Below, in pieces: positions 1 through 8,133 of a stretch of 64,000 bases of DNA (its first letter is position 1; each line of letters opens with the position of its first letter). Position numbers and translations under genes: made by a program. The notes under the pieces are model-generated. The model did no database searches and had not been told where the DNA came from. It saw only the letters and a list, made by a program, of their open reading frames with translations. Source of the stretch: Dyadobacter koreensis (GTDB taxonomy: Bacteria > Bacteroidota > Bacteroidia > Cytophagales > Spirosomataceae); contig NZ_FNXY01000008.1 in NCBI RefSeq assembly GCF_900108855.1, positions 315,620 to 379,619 of the forward strand, in the 5' to 3' direction.

Positions 1-257
1 CCTGAGGGCGTATAGGCCGAATTGTAGATCCCGGCATTACTATCGCGCTGGCGGCTTTGGGAAGGGATGGATTTGTACTCAGCGGGCTGACTTAATTTCT
101 TTCCGAAATAAGTTATTCCAAGATGATTTTCGCTATCGGTTTGTAGTACCAACGCATTCTGGCTTGTTTCTATCGGAATAACAACGGGCGAATTTTGAGC
201 GAAGGATCCGATTCCCATAGCAGAAAAAAGTAGGGAGTAGAAAATTTTTTTATGCAC
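1..257 (-). CDS. Probable alpha-galactosidase (GH36-like), N-terminal fragment
   Basis: The reverse strand is open from the window edge to a GTG at 257. It reads as a signal peptide (HKKIFYSLLFSAMGIGSFAQ) followed by the segment NALVLQTDSENHLGITYFGK. This resembles the N-terminal beta-domain of family 36 alpha-galactosidases, which begins with a similar NALVLQ...YFGKKL stretch in Bacteroidota. Only about 85 codons lie in the window, so no catalytic residue is visible. No in-frame ATG lies near the signal peptide start; GTG at 257 gives the best signal peptide. The family call rests on remembered sequence similarity and is moderate. The kup gene ends upstream on the same strand, with a hairpin between them. 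Confidence 0.55.
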   Translation of the reverse strand, partial: MHKKIFYSLLFSAMGIGSFAQNSPVVIPIETSQNALVLQTDSENHLGITYFGKKLSQPAEYKSIPSQSRQRDSNAGIYNSAYTPS

Positions 258-295
258 AATAATTAAAATTATAGATAAAAACTGATGAAAAGATA

Positions 296-339
296 AAAGG
301 ATCAATAACCGCTTTTTTACCTTGCGTTATTGATCCTTT
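296..339 (-). terminator. Hairpin terminator after kup
   Basis: A perfect 14-bp inverted repeat (AAAGGATCAATAAC and its complement) with a 16-nt loop lies 22 nt past the kup stop and before the GH36-like gene. The stem ends in A/T runs on either side, so it could act in both directions. It should separate the two same-strand genes. Confidence 0.7.
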
Positions 340-360
340 CAACAAATACTTAATGCGAAG

Positions 361-2304
361 TTAGCTGTAAACCCGTCTTAGTTTGACATTTTCAACCGGG
401 CGAATAATAAGCGGTACTTTTTCAATTTTAACAGAACTACTGTCCAGACCAAACCATTTATCTTCCGGTGTGGTAAAATCTTTGACGAAAAAATACGCTT
501 TCATAATCATTTGCTCGAAAAAAGGCAGATCATTTTCGAAAGAAAGGAAGCGTTCAAGTACTACGAAACGGAAATCACCCGTCACATTCTGGCGGCTTAA
601 TGATTCGTAACGACTGGTAATATCAACTTCTTTATTCATTACCATATCTTCAACCACTTTCCGGAAAAAGAGGTTAATGCGCTGTTCCACGCGGAATCCA
701 AGTTTGAAATTTACTTTGATCACCGTTTCATCGTCGTCAATGGTATTCACTTTGTATTCCATTGTGTACGGATCATCGGTAGTATCGACGTGTATAAACC
801 AGTAAATATCAGCGCGTTTTGGCCGTTTCTGGAAGATCGAATAAATTACCTTTGTCTCGATCTCAGAAACACGTGAAGCGTTGGTCATAAAAACCAGATG
901 TGTTGTGTATTTGGGAATACTGATATCCCTGCTCAACTCGCGCAATGCCGGCAGATATGATGCCAGTTTTGTATACTCTGTCAAACGTAATTTGATGTAA
1001 AAAGCTCTTAACCAAACGGTCATTAACCCTGCGACCAAAACCCCGATCATAATCGTAAACCAGCCACCGTGGGTAAATTTCAAAAGATTGGCGCCAAGGA
1101 AAAGTCCTTCTATTGACAAATACAGAAGCATGAATCCTATAACAATCCATAGATTTACTCTTTTCAGATAAAGGTAATAAGAGAAAAGAATTGTTGTCAT
1201 GATCATGGTCAGCGTTATCGCCAAACCATAGGCAGCTTCCATGTGTGAGGATTCTTTGAAATAGAATACCACCACCATACAGCCAAGCCATAACAGCCAG
1301 TTTACGCTTGGGACATACAGTTGGCCCTTTTGATCACTTGGATAAACCAACCTTACTTTTGGCCAGAAATTCAAACGGATCGCTTCTGAAATTAGAGTAA
1401 AAGATCCTGATATTAACGCCTGGCTCGCAATAATGGCGGCCGATGTCGCGATGGTAATTCCTGGTAAAAGCCACCAGTCGGGCATTACCTCATAAAATGG
1501 TTTACGATCCTGAAGCATATTGCCGATTTCAGAAAGTAACCAGGCACCTTGTCCAAAATAATTGAGCACAAGACAGATTTTTACAAAAATCCAGCTTATA
1601 CGAATATTTGCACGTCCACAATGACCAAGGTCGGTATAAAGTGCTTCTGCTCCCGTGGTACAAAGAAAAACGGCTCCCAGCATCCAGAATCCACCTGGAT
1701 GTTTGGTTAGCAGTTCGTATCCATACATTGGATTTAGTGCTTTAAAAATTTCAGGATGCTCCAAAATCTGGTATAAACCCAAAACCCCGAGCATAGAAAA
1801 CCAGGTTATCATTATCGGGCCAAAAGCGCGGCCAACGATTTTTGTGCCGAAAGCCTGGATCAGGAAAATCAGTGTCAGGATCGCTATAACGATCGGGATT
1901 GTCTGGATATTAGGATAAAGTATCCGAAGGCCTTCAACAGCTGACGAAACTGAAATGGGTGGAGTAATAATACCATCCGCCAGCAACGTACTTCCGCCAA
2001 TAATGGCAGGAACTGTGAGCCAGCGTGCGTGTTTTCTCACCAAAGCATAAAGTGCAAATATTCCACCTTCACCGCGGTTATCAGCTCTCAGGATTAATAT
2101 TACATATTTTACCGTCGTTTGCAGTGTGAGTGTCCATACGATACAGGAGAGTGCGCCGTAGATAATTTCCTCGGTAATAACCTCTTTTCCGATGATGGCC
2201 TGCATTACATAAAGCGGCGATGTACCTATGTCTCCATAAATAATTCCGAACGCAATAAGAATACCGGCAGCAGAGATTTTGTCAAAATTGTGTTTGGATT
2301 CCAT
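361..2304 (-). CDS. kup: Kup-family potassium uptake permease
   Basis: An inner-membrane K+ transporter, thought to be a K+/H+ symporter, of 647 residues, a normal length for the family. The signature YGDIGTSPLY lies at residues 23-32 and the conserved NRGEGG at 76-81. About twelve hydrophobic segments fill the first two thirds, and the last ~200 residues form the soluble C-terminal domain usual for Kup proteins. The start at ATG 2304 puts the first membrane segment directly after a short basic N-terminus. It follows mntH on the same strand by 95 nt, so co-transcription is possible but not shown. The assignment is secure at family level. Confidence 0.95.
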   Translation of the reverse strand: MESKHNFDKISAAGILIAFGIIYGDIGTSPLYVMQAIIGKEVITEEIIYGALSCIVWTLTLQTTVKYVILILRADNRGEGGIFALYALVRKHARWLTVPAIIGGSTLLADGIITPPISVSSAVEGLRILYPNIQTIPIVIAILTLIFLIQAFGTKIVGRAFGPIMITWFSMLGVLGLYQILEHPEIFKALNPMYGYELLTKHPGGFWMLGAVFLCTTGAEALYTDLGHCGRANIRISWIFVKICLVLNYFGQGAWLLSEIGNMLQDRKPFYEVMPDWWLLPGITIATSAAIIASQALISGSFTLISEAIRLNFWPKVRLVYPSDQKGQLYVPSVNWLLWLGCMVVVFYFKESSHMEAAYGLAITLTMIMTTILFSYYLYLKRVNLWIVIGFMLLYLSIEGLFLGANLLKFTHGGWFTIMIGVLVAGLMTVWLRAFYIKLRLTEYTKLASYLPALRELSRDISIPKYTTHLVFMTNASRVSEIETKVIYSIFQKRPKRADIYWFIHVDTTDDPYTMEYKVNTIDDDETVIKVNFKLGFRVEQRINLFFRKVVEDMVMNKEVDITSRYESLSRQNVTGDFRFVVLERFLSFENDLPFFEQMIMKAYFFVKDFTTPEDKWFGLDSSSVKIEKVPLIIRPVENVKLRRVYS

Positions 2305-2399
2305 TCATTTCTTTTCTTAAAATCGACGAAAGTTAGGAAACCGCAGGCAAAGTAGATACTTGTCTACTGAAAATTTAATTTATGAGCAGGTGTCTGAAC

Positions 2400-3749
2400 T
2401 TAAAAAAGTGTTCTGATTAATAGATAACCATTTAATAATATGATGATTAAGGTTACAAACCAGCTAATAACGGTGACTGCTTTTGAATTGGCAAATTTTC
2501 CCATAATGGATTTGTTTGCTGTAAAAAGCACTAATGGAACAACCGCAAAACTCAGTTGAAGCGACAAAATAACCTGGCTGAAAACCAGTAATTCAGCAGT
2601 GCCTTTTTCTCCATATAGTGATGCTACGATCAAAGCCGGAACGATGGCAATACCACGGGTAATCAGTCTGCGCAGCCATGGTTTAAGGCGGATATTAAGA
2701 AAGCCTTCCATAACAATTTGTCCGGCAAGCGTTCCGGTGAGGGTAGAACTTTGTCCGGAAGCGAGCAGCGCCAGAGCAAAAAATACCCCAGCAAGACTGA
2801 CGCCAAGAACCGGATCAAGCAAATGGTAAGCGTCGGTGATATCAGCAACTTCGCGGTGTCCATTGTGATGGAATGCTGCGGCAGCAAGAATCAATATAGA
2901 TCCGTTGATAAAAAAGGCAAGTCCAAGTGAAACGGTTGAATCAATTGTGGCAAATTTTATTGCGCTTCTTTTGCCCTCGTCGTCCCGTTTGAAATTACGG
3001 GTCTGCACAATGCTGGAATGAAGATACAGGTTGTGAGGCATAACAGTCGCTCCAAGGATACCAATCGCAATGTATAACATGCCTGGATTGGTGACGATTT
3101 CCATCTTTGGCAACAATCCACCTACAATGCCTGAAACCGAAGGTTGGGAAACGATCATTTCGTACATGAAACTTAGTAGAATTATTCCCATTAAAGCCCC
3201 CACAATACTTTCAATAATCCGAAAGCCTCGCTTTTGAAAATACAAAACCAATAATACGTCGAGTGCTGTAAATAAAATTCCGACAGGTAGCGGCAATCCG
3301 AATAACAGATTTAATGCGATTGCAGATCCGATTACTTCTGCCAGATCTGTTGCGGCAATGGCTATTTCCGACAATATCCATAGTACAAACGAAACCGGCC
3401 TGGAATAATAATCACGGCAAGCCTGAGCCAGATCTCTGCCTGACGCAATTCCCAGTTTCAGCGATAAATGCTGCAATAACATCGCAAACAAATTCGAGAT
3501 CAGGATAACAGAAAGCAGTGTATAACCAAAGCGCGAGCCTCCTTCGATGTCTGTTGCCCAGTTGCCAGGATCAATGTATCCGACAGCCACCATAAGGCCG
3601 GGGCCGGTAAAAGCCAGTAATTTTTTCCAGAAGCCGGCGTCTTCTGGCACGTTTATAGAAGAGTGAACCTCCGACAGAGAAGCAAGTTTATCGGTATCGT
3701 CCGTTATATTTTTAAGCAAGGAATCTTTCGCTATTAAATTGTCAAACAT
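2400..3749 (-). CDS. mntH: Nramp-family Mn2+/H+ symporter MntH
   Basis: An inner-membrane importer of Mn2+ (and possibly Fe2+) driven by protons. The metal-site motif DPGNW is at residues 60-64 and MPH at 237-239, both hallmarks of Nramp proteins; eleven or so membrane segments follow. I chose the ATG at 3749 (449 residues). An in-frame TTG at 3773 would add eight residues but lies at the predicted transcription start. The gene is divergent from an MntR-like repressor across a 146-nt region holding a perfect palindrome, the classic manganese import arrangement. Iron as the main substrate cannot be excluded from sequence. Confidence 0.93.
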   Translation of the reverse strand: MFDNLIAKDSLLKNITDDTDKLASLSEVHSSINVPEDAGFWKKLLAFTGPGLMVAVGYIDPGNWATDIEGGSRFGYTLLSVILISNLFAMLLQHLSLKLGIASGRDLAQACRDYYSRPVSFVLWILSEIAIAATDLAEVIGSAIALNLLFGLPLPVGILFTALDVLLVLYFQKRGFRIIESIVGALMGIILLSFMYEMIVSQPSVSGIVGGLLPKMEIVTNPGMLYIAIGILGATVMPHNLYLHSSIVQTRNFKRDDEGKRSAIKFATIDSTVSLGLAFFINGSILILAAAAFHHNGHREVADITDAYHLLDPVLGVSLAGVFFALALLASGQSSTLTGTLAGQIVMEGFLNIRLKPWLRRLITRGIAIVPALIVASLYGEKGTAELLVFSQVILSLQLSFAVVPLVLFTANKSIMGKFANSKAVTVISWFVTLIIILLNGYLLIRTLF

Positions 3750-3789
3750 TTTTTGAATGTCTAAAATAAACAATTTGGTTTATTGAAAA

Positions 3790-3797
3790 CAAAGATA
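3790..3797 (-). promoter_or_regulatory. Predicted mntH -7 box
   Basis: On the reverse strand this reads TATCTTTG, matching the Bacteroidota TAnnTTTG -7 consensus, 41 nt upstream of the chosen mntH ATG. The matching -33 region would fall at the palindrome at 3817-3832, which would let a bound repressor block the promoter. No clear TTG is seen at -33. Confidence 0.5.
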
Positions 3798-3816
3798 TGA
3801 AAAACTTTAAATAATT

Positions 3817-3832
3817 TTTAGATTAATCTAAA
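3817..3832. promoter_or_regulatory. Probable MntR operator (16-bp perfect palindrome)
   Basis: TTTAGATTAATCTAAA is an exact palindrome in the mntH-mntR intergenic region. It resembles the TTAGGTTAGCCTAA-like sites bound by DtxR-family dimers. It overlaps the expected -33 region of mntH and lies 26 nt upstream of the mntR -7 box, so one site could control both genes. Binding is inferred. Confidence 0.65.
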
Positions 3833-3858
3833 TTTTTTTAAATACGATTTGTAAATTG

Positions 3859-3866
3859 TACTTTTG
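3859..3866 (+). promoter_or_regulatory. Predicted mntR -7 box
   Basis: TACTTTTG fits TAnnTTTG and lies 30 nt before the chosen mntR ATG. No good -33 TTG is present at the usual 19-21 nt spacing. Confidence 0.4.
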
Positions 3867-3895
3867 CTGACATATCGAGGTTTTGGAATAAATTG

Positions 3896-4561
3896 ATGAT
3901 GCAGAACTCCTTCACAGAAGAAAATTATTTAAAGATTATTCATGCTCTTTCGGGGCGTGAAGGGCTAGAAGTGAGTACAAATGCTTTGGCAGAAAGTACT
4001 TCCACGCGCGCTGCATCTGTTACTGATATGTTGCGGAAGCTAGCAGAGAAAGGATTGATACATTATAAAAAGTATCAGGGGGTGCGGTTGACGGAAGCCG
4101 GGGAGAAAGTTGCGATCAATGTGATACGAAAACACAGATTGTGGGAAGTTTTCCTGGTTGAAAAACTGGGTTTTGGCTGGGATGAGGTGCACGATATTGC
4201 TGAAGAACTTGAACATATCCCTTCCGATCATCTTGTAGAGCGCCTGGATGCATTTTTGGGACATCCGCGTTTTGATCCGCATGGAGACCCGATTCCGGAC
4301 GCCAAAGGAAATTTAACTGAGCCGGATTATCTGGTTTTGACAGATGTTCAAATTGGTGAAAAAGTAAGAATGATGGGTGTTCTGGATCATGCTCCATCAT
4401 TTTTACAGCATCTGGACAGAGCGGGAATCACGCTCGGTTCGGTGATAGAAATAAGAGAAATTAACGAATATGATAAGTCTGCATCTGTACAGATTAATGA
4501 AAACCATACGTTGTTTATAAGTCTTGAGGTTTCCAAAAATTTATTAGTACAACGCCGATGA
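3896..4561 (+). CDS. mntR: MntR-like metal-dependent repressor (DtxR family)
   Basis: A 221-residue DNA-binding repressor with the DtxR layout: an N-terminal winged helix (residues ~1-65), a dimerisation and metal domain (~66-135), and a C-terminal FeoA/SH3-like domain (~148-221). The metal helix reads HDIAEELEH. The residue that is Cys102 in the iron sensor DtxR is Glu here, giving the ExxEH pattern (about 103-107) of manganese sensors, so MntR is the better name. Start codons TTG 3893, ATG 3896 and ATG 3899 are all in frame; I use 3896. It faces mntH across a palindrome and is followed 13 nt later by an unrelated permease gene. Confidence 0.88.
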   Translation: MMQNSFTEENYLKIIHALSGREGLEVSTNALAESTSTRAASVTDMLRKLAEKGLIHYKKYQGVRLTEAGEKVAINVIRKHRLWEVFLVEKLGFGWDEVHDIAEELEHIPSDHLVERLDAFLGHPRFDPHGDPIPDAKGNLTEPDYLVLTDVQIGEKVRMMGVLDHAPSFLQHLDRAGITLGSVIEIREINEYDKSASVQINENHTLFISLEVSKNLLVQRR

Positions 4562-4574
4562 GACTTGCCAAGCC

Positions 4575-5657
4575 ATGAGATTGAAAATATTGGATCGTTA
4601 CCTGATCAAGAATTTCCTGATTACCTATTTTTTCGTCGCCTTTGTGATCGTGCTGATCATTTGTATGATCGACTATACAGAAAAGGTTGACGACTTTCTC
4701 GAAAAAAAGGCGCCGATCAACGAGGTGCTCGTTGACTATTATCTCAATCTTATTCCCTACTGGATTAATTATATCAGTCCGCTGATGGTATTTATCGCGA
4801 CAGTTTTCTTCACATCAAGAATTGCCGCAAGAACTGAAATTGTAGCGATGTTGAGCAGCGGGATAAGTTTTGGCAGGATATTGCTTCCATACCTTGTCGG
4901 CGCGACGATTCTCGGTGGTGTTACTTTTCTTCAGGTGGGCTGGATTTTGCCGAAGGCGAATAAAATCAGGAATACTTTTGAAAAAACGTATGTCAAAAAT
5001 GAATTTACTTTCAGCGGACGAAATGTGCATATCACGATCGCACCGGACGTTTACGCTTACCTTGAAAGCTATAACAACGCTACAAAAACAGGGAATAAAT
5101 TCACAATGGAAACCATAAAGGGTAATCAGCTTACTCAGAAACTTTCTGCGGACAAAATCGTCTGGCAGCCGAAAAAGCAGAAATGGACTTTGCAGAATAT
5201 CCAAGTGAGGACAATCGACAGTTTAAGTGAAAAGTTAAGTTATCCGAAAGATATTGACACAACGATCAATTTGTTCCCAAAGGATTTTGAAAGTAATTAT
5301 AATTTATACGAAACCTTCACACTTCCTGAGCTGAACGCTTATATCGACCTCTTGAAAAGCAGAGGAGCGGACGGTCTTGAAGTTTATCTGATCGAGAAGT
5401 ATGTGCGTTTTACTCAGCCATTTGCCATTTTAATCCTGACGTCGATCGGGGTGATTGTTTCTGCGCGAAAAAGCAGACGCGGAGTCGGCTGGCAGATTGC
5501 CCTTGGTTTTATGCTGGCATTTATTTATATCCTGTTTTTCCTGCTGTCAAAAGGAGTGGCAGAAGCAGGGACGGTCAGTACGCTGTTTGCGGTATGGCTT
5601 CCGAACATGGTTTTTTCTTTTATTGGGCTATTGCTTTACAAGACATTACCACGCTGA
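4575..5657 (+). CDS. LptF/LptG-family permease (LPS export)
   Basis: A 360-residue inner-membrane protein of the YjgP/YjgQ family. These proteins pair with the LptB ATPase to extract lipopolysaccharide and pass it to the periplasmic bridge. Layout: one N-terminal membrane segment (~10-35), two near 60-120, a periplasmic beta-jellyroll (~130-265), and three C-terminal segments (~275-355). The opening KILDRYLIKNFL is typical. I cannot tell LptF from LptG; many Bacteroidota encode the two far apart. It starts 13 nt after mntR and precedes a glycosyltransferase by 117 nt, in keeping with an envelope theme. Confidence 0.88.
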   Translation: MRLKILDRYLIKNFLITYFFVAFVIVLIICMIDYTEKVDDFLEKKAPINEVLVDYYLNLIPYWINYISPLMVFIATVFFTSRIAARTEIVAMLSSGISFGRILLPYLVGATILGGVTFLQVGWILPKANKIRNTFEKTYVKNEFTFSGRNVHITIAPDVYAYLESYNNATKTGNKFTMETIKGNQLTQKLSADKIVWQPKKQKWTLQNIQVRTIDSLSEKLSYPKDIDTTINLFPKDFESNYNLYETFTLPELNAYIDLLKSRGADGLEVYLIEKYVRFTQPFAILILTSIGVIVSARKSRRGVGWQIALGFMLAFIYILFFLLSKGVAEAGTVSTLFAVWLPNMVFSFIGLLLYKTLPR

Positions 5658-5774
5658 CGTGTTCCGCATAGTAAATTTTAGCCGGGAAAAGACAGAAAGA
5701 ATGCTCAAAAATGGCCGGAAACTATTTAATTAACATATTACGACTATTTTTGTCGCGTCAACAAAACACTTAAC

Positions 5775-6725
5775 ATGAATCCATCTCGTCTGCTTTTAGT
5801 AGTACCATGTTACAATGAGGAAGCGATTTTGAATCTTACCTACTCAACGCTTAAAACCTATTATGCTGGTATTAAAGAACGGGGACTTATTGCTGCGAAT
5901 AGCAAAATCTGTTTTGTAAATGATGGTAGCCGGGATAAGACCTGGGACATTATTGAAGATTTGTGCCAGCAGGACGATACGATTATTGGAGTAAAACTTT
6001 CAAGAAATTTTGGTCATCAGAGTGCAATTATGGCCGGTCTTGAAAAGCATATAGATAATTTTGATTGCTTCATTACAATCGACGCTGATTTACAGGATGA
6101 TATCAATGCGATAACTTCCATGATCGAAAAACACCGTGAAGGTGCAATGGTTGTGTACGGCGTTCGGGGAGACCGAAGTTCTGATAGCTGGTTCAAGCGT
6201 TTTTCGGCTGAAGGTTTTTATGTATTGATGCAGAAAATGGGGGTTCCGGTTGTCTTTAATCATGCCGACTTTCGCCTGATGGATCGCCGCGTACTTCAGG
6301 AGCTTGGTAATTTTAAGGAGATCAATATGTTTCTCCGCGGGATTGTGCCGCTGGTCGGTTTCCGGAACGACAAGGTCGTGTATAACCGTCTGGAACGGGT
6401 AGCCGGGGAGACAAAATATCCACTGAGTAAGATGCTGCTTTTTGCTTGGAATGGAATTACTTCCTTTTCAACGTTCCCAATGCGATTGGTGCTTTATTTT
6501 GGCTTTTTCAATTTTATGGTCGCGATGGTGATTGTGGCCTACATATTTTTTTCATTTTTAATCGGACATACTGTTCCGGGTTGGACGTCGACGATGCTTC
6601 CTCTCACTTTTTTCAGCGGCTCCAACATGATGGCGCTGGGGTTGATAGGAGAGTATATCGGTAAAATTTACGAAGAGGTAAAAGGCCGTCCACGTTACAT
6701 TATTGAAAAAACAGTTAATGAATAG
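5775..6725 (+). CDS. GtrB-like membrane glycosyltransferase (GT2)
   Basis: A 316-residue family 2 glycosyltransferase of the polyprenyl-phosphate sugar synthase type (GtrB/ArnC/dolichol-phosphate mannosyltransferase). The GT-A fold opens with LLVVPCYNEE, has VNDGSRDKT at ~48-56 and the metal/nucleotide motif DADLQDD at 103-109. Two membrane segments lie at ~235-300 near the C-terminus, the usual GtrB arrangement. The expected role is to load a sugar onto a lipid carrier at the inner membrane for later periplasmic transfer. The next two genes encode large membrane proteins whose acidic first loop suggests a GtrC-like acceptor-side role. No GtrA-type flippase is present nearby. Confidence 0.88.
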   Translation: MNPSRLLLVVPCYNEEAILNLTYSTLKTYYAGIKERGLIAANSKICFVNDGSRDKTWDIIEDLCQQDDTIIGVKLSRNFGHQSAIMAGLEKHIDNFDCFITIDADLQDDINAITSMIEKHREGAMVVYGVRGDRSSDSWFKRFSAEGFYVLMQKMGVPVVFNHADFRLMDRRVLQELGNFKEINMFLRGIVPLVGFRNDKVVYNRLERVAGETKYPLSKMLLFAWNGITSFSTFPMRLVLYFGFFNFMVAMVIVAYIFFSFLIGHTVPGWTSTMLPLTFFSGSNMMALGLIGEYIGKIYEEVKGRPRYIIEKTVNE

Positions 6726-8133
6726 ATTTTACAAGAAATACCGCACCGTTGGCAATTCTATAAACATGCTGCTTCTGTTAAGCGTGCTTTTGCCTTTGCT
6801 GGCGCTTTCCTATTTCAACCATCCTTCGCCCGCCGACGATTACTGTTACATCGATACAGTTTTTAAATACAGCTGGCTGGAAGCTATGAATTTTTACTAT
6901 TCAGGATGGACGGGACGTTATTTCGGAATTTTTTTAAATCATTCCAATCCGCTTTTATTTCATTCCATCATTGGATTTAAAGTCTTGCCGGTTATTTTAT
7001 TTGCCGGATTGATTTTCGCTTTATACAATTTATTCAGGCATCTCACGCCTACGCTGTCCCGGGCAGCTCATCTGGGTTTTGCCGGGATCGTCTTCTTTCT
7101 TTACATTTTGAAAATGGCGAGTATCGTGGAAGGTTTTTACTGGATGGCCTCATTCGTAACCTACACGGTTCCAAATATTTTCACGCTCTTATGGGTTTCG
7201 GTCGTTCTGGACTGGTACCGTCAGGATACGAAAAAAATGCTGCTGGCTGTACTGGCCAACTTTTTCATTTTTGCCGTTATCGGATGCAGCGAAACTAATC
7301 TGTTGATCATGATCGTATTGCTCGCTGCATTATGGTTTTATCGCCTCGTATTTCATCAAAAGACAGACGGTCTGATGATCAGTATGCTGATCGTGGCTGG
7401 TATATCGTGTTATTTCTTTTTTATGGCTCCTGGCAATCAGGCACGCCTGGATGGAAATCCCCTAAGCCGGAATTTTAGTTTTTCTCTCATTTCGTCTTTC
7501 AAATATCTGGCTGTATCAAGTTTCAGCTGGATTTTTAAAACGCCATTGTTGATTTTTTCTTTGGCGTGGCTTATTGTACTGTCCAAAATATCTGTCGGTG
7601 CCAGGAAATATTTTTCGATGCCGGTCTGGTTTGCCGTTTTGCTTTATATCGGTGTTTTATCTGCCCAGATTTTTCCATCGTATTATGGTATCGGAATAGA
7701 TCCGTCGTCGAGGGCGGTAAATTGTGTTTATCTGTTTTTTCTGATCGGATGGTTCTATGTCGTTGGTGTAATTTTCCACTATTGCAATAGAAAGTATTCT
7801 GGTCAGTTTCCTCTGTCATTCTTACGTTATGGCGTTTTGTATTCTTTGCTGGTCGTTTCTATCGCGTTTTCATTCTTTAGGAGCACAAATGTAAAAATGA
7901 TTTACAGCGATTTATTCAAAGGCAGAGCAGCAGCTTTCAGTAAGGAGACGGAAGAGCGTTATGCATTGATAAAAAGTTCGAAAGACGCCGTTGTATATTT
8001 GCCGCCAATCAAGACAAGGCCGCTGTCACTTTATTTTGATGATATTCAGGAAAATAAACAGTTTTTGTGGAACAAGTGTATGGCGGGTTATTTTGGTAAA
8101 GAGGCTATAATTATGGTTGATAAACATGAATAA
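6718..8133 (+). CDS. Polytopic membrane protein, DUF6056/GtrC-like
   Basis: A 471-residue protein with about ten hydrophobic segments and no strong motif apart from an early acidic stretch (NHPSPADDYCYIDTV, ~35-50) after the first membrane helix. A conserved acidic pair there is typical of GT-C type glycosyltransferases and the DUF6056 family. The ATG at 6718 overlaps the preceding gene by 8 nt; a TTG at 6703 would give five more residues. The overlap with the upstream GtrB-like gene and the next membrane gene indicates translational coupling. The most likely job is transfer of the sugar to a cell-surface glycan, which is inference from context. Confidence 0.7.
   Translation: MNRFYKKYRTVGNSINMLLLLSVLLPLLALSYFNHPSPADDYCYIDTVFKYSWLEAMNFYYSGWTGRYFGIFLNHSNPLLFHSIIGFKVLPVILFAGLIFALYNLFRHLTPTLSRAAHLGFAGIVFFLYILKMASIVEGFYWMASFVTYTVPNIFTLLWVSVVLDWYRQDTKKMLLAVLANFFIFAVIGCSETNLLIMIVLLAALWFYRLVFHQKTDGLMISMLIVAGISCYFFFMAPGNQARLDGNPLSRNFSFSLISSFKYLAVSSFSWIFKTPLLIFSLAWLIVLSKISVGARKYFSMPVWFAVLLYIGVLSAQIFPSYYGIGIDPSSRAVNCVYLFFLIGWFYVVGVIFHYCNRKYSGQFPLSFLRYGVLYSLLVVSIAFSFFRSTNVKMIYSDLFKGRAAAFSKETEERYALIKSSKDAVVYLPPIKTRPLSLYFDDIQENKQFLWNKCMAGYFGKEAIIMVDKHE

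Noticed and set aside
863..1291. 142-codon reverse-strand frame inside kup
   Set aside because: Shadow of kup in another frame; no motif, and kup is intact with all its signatures.
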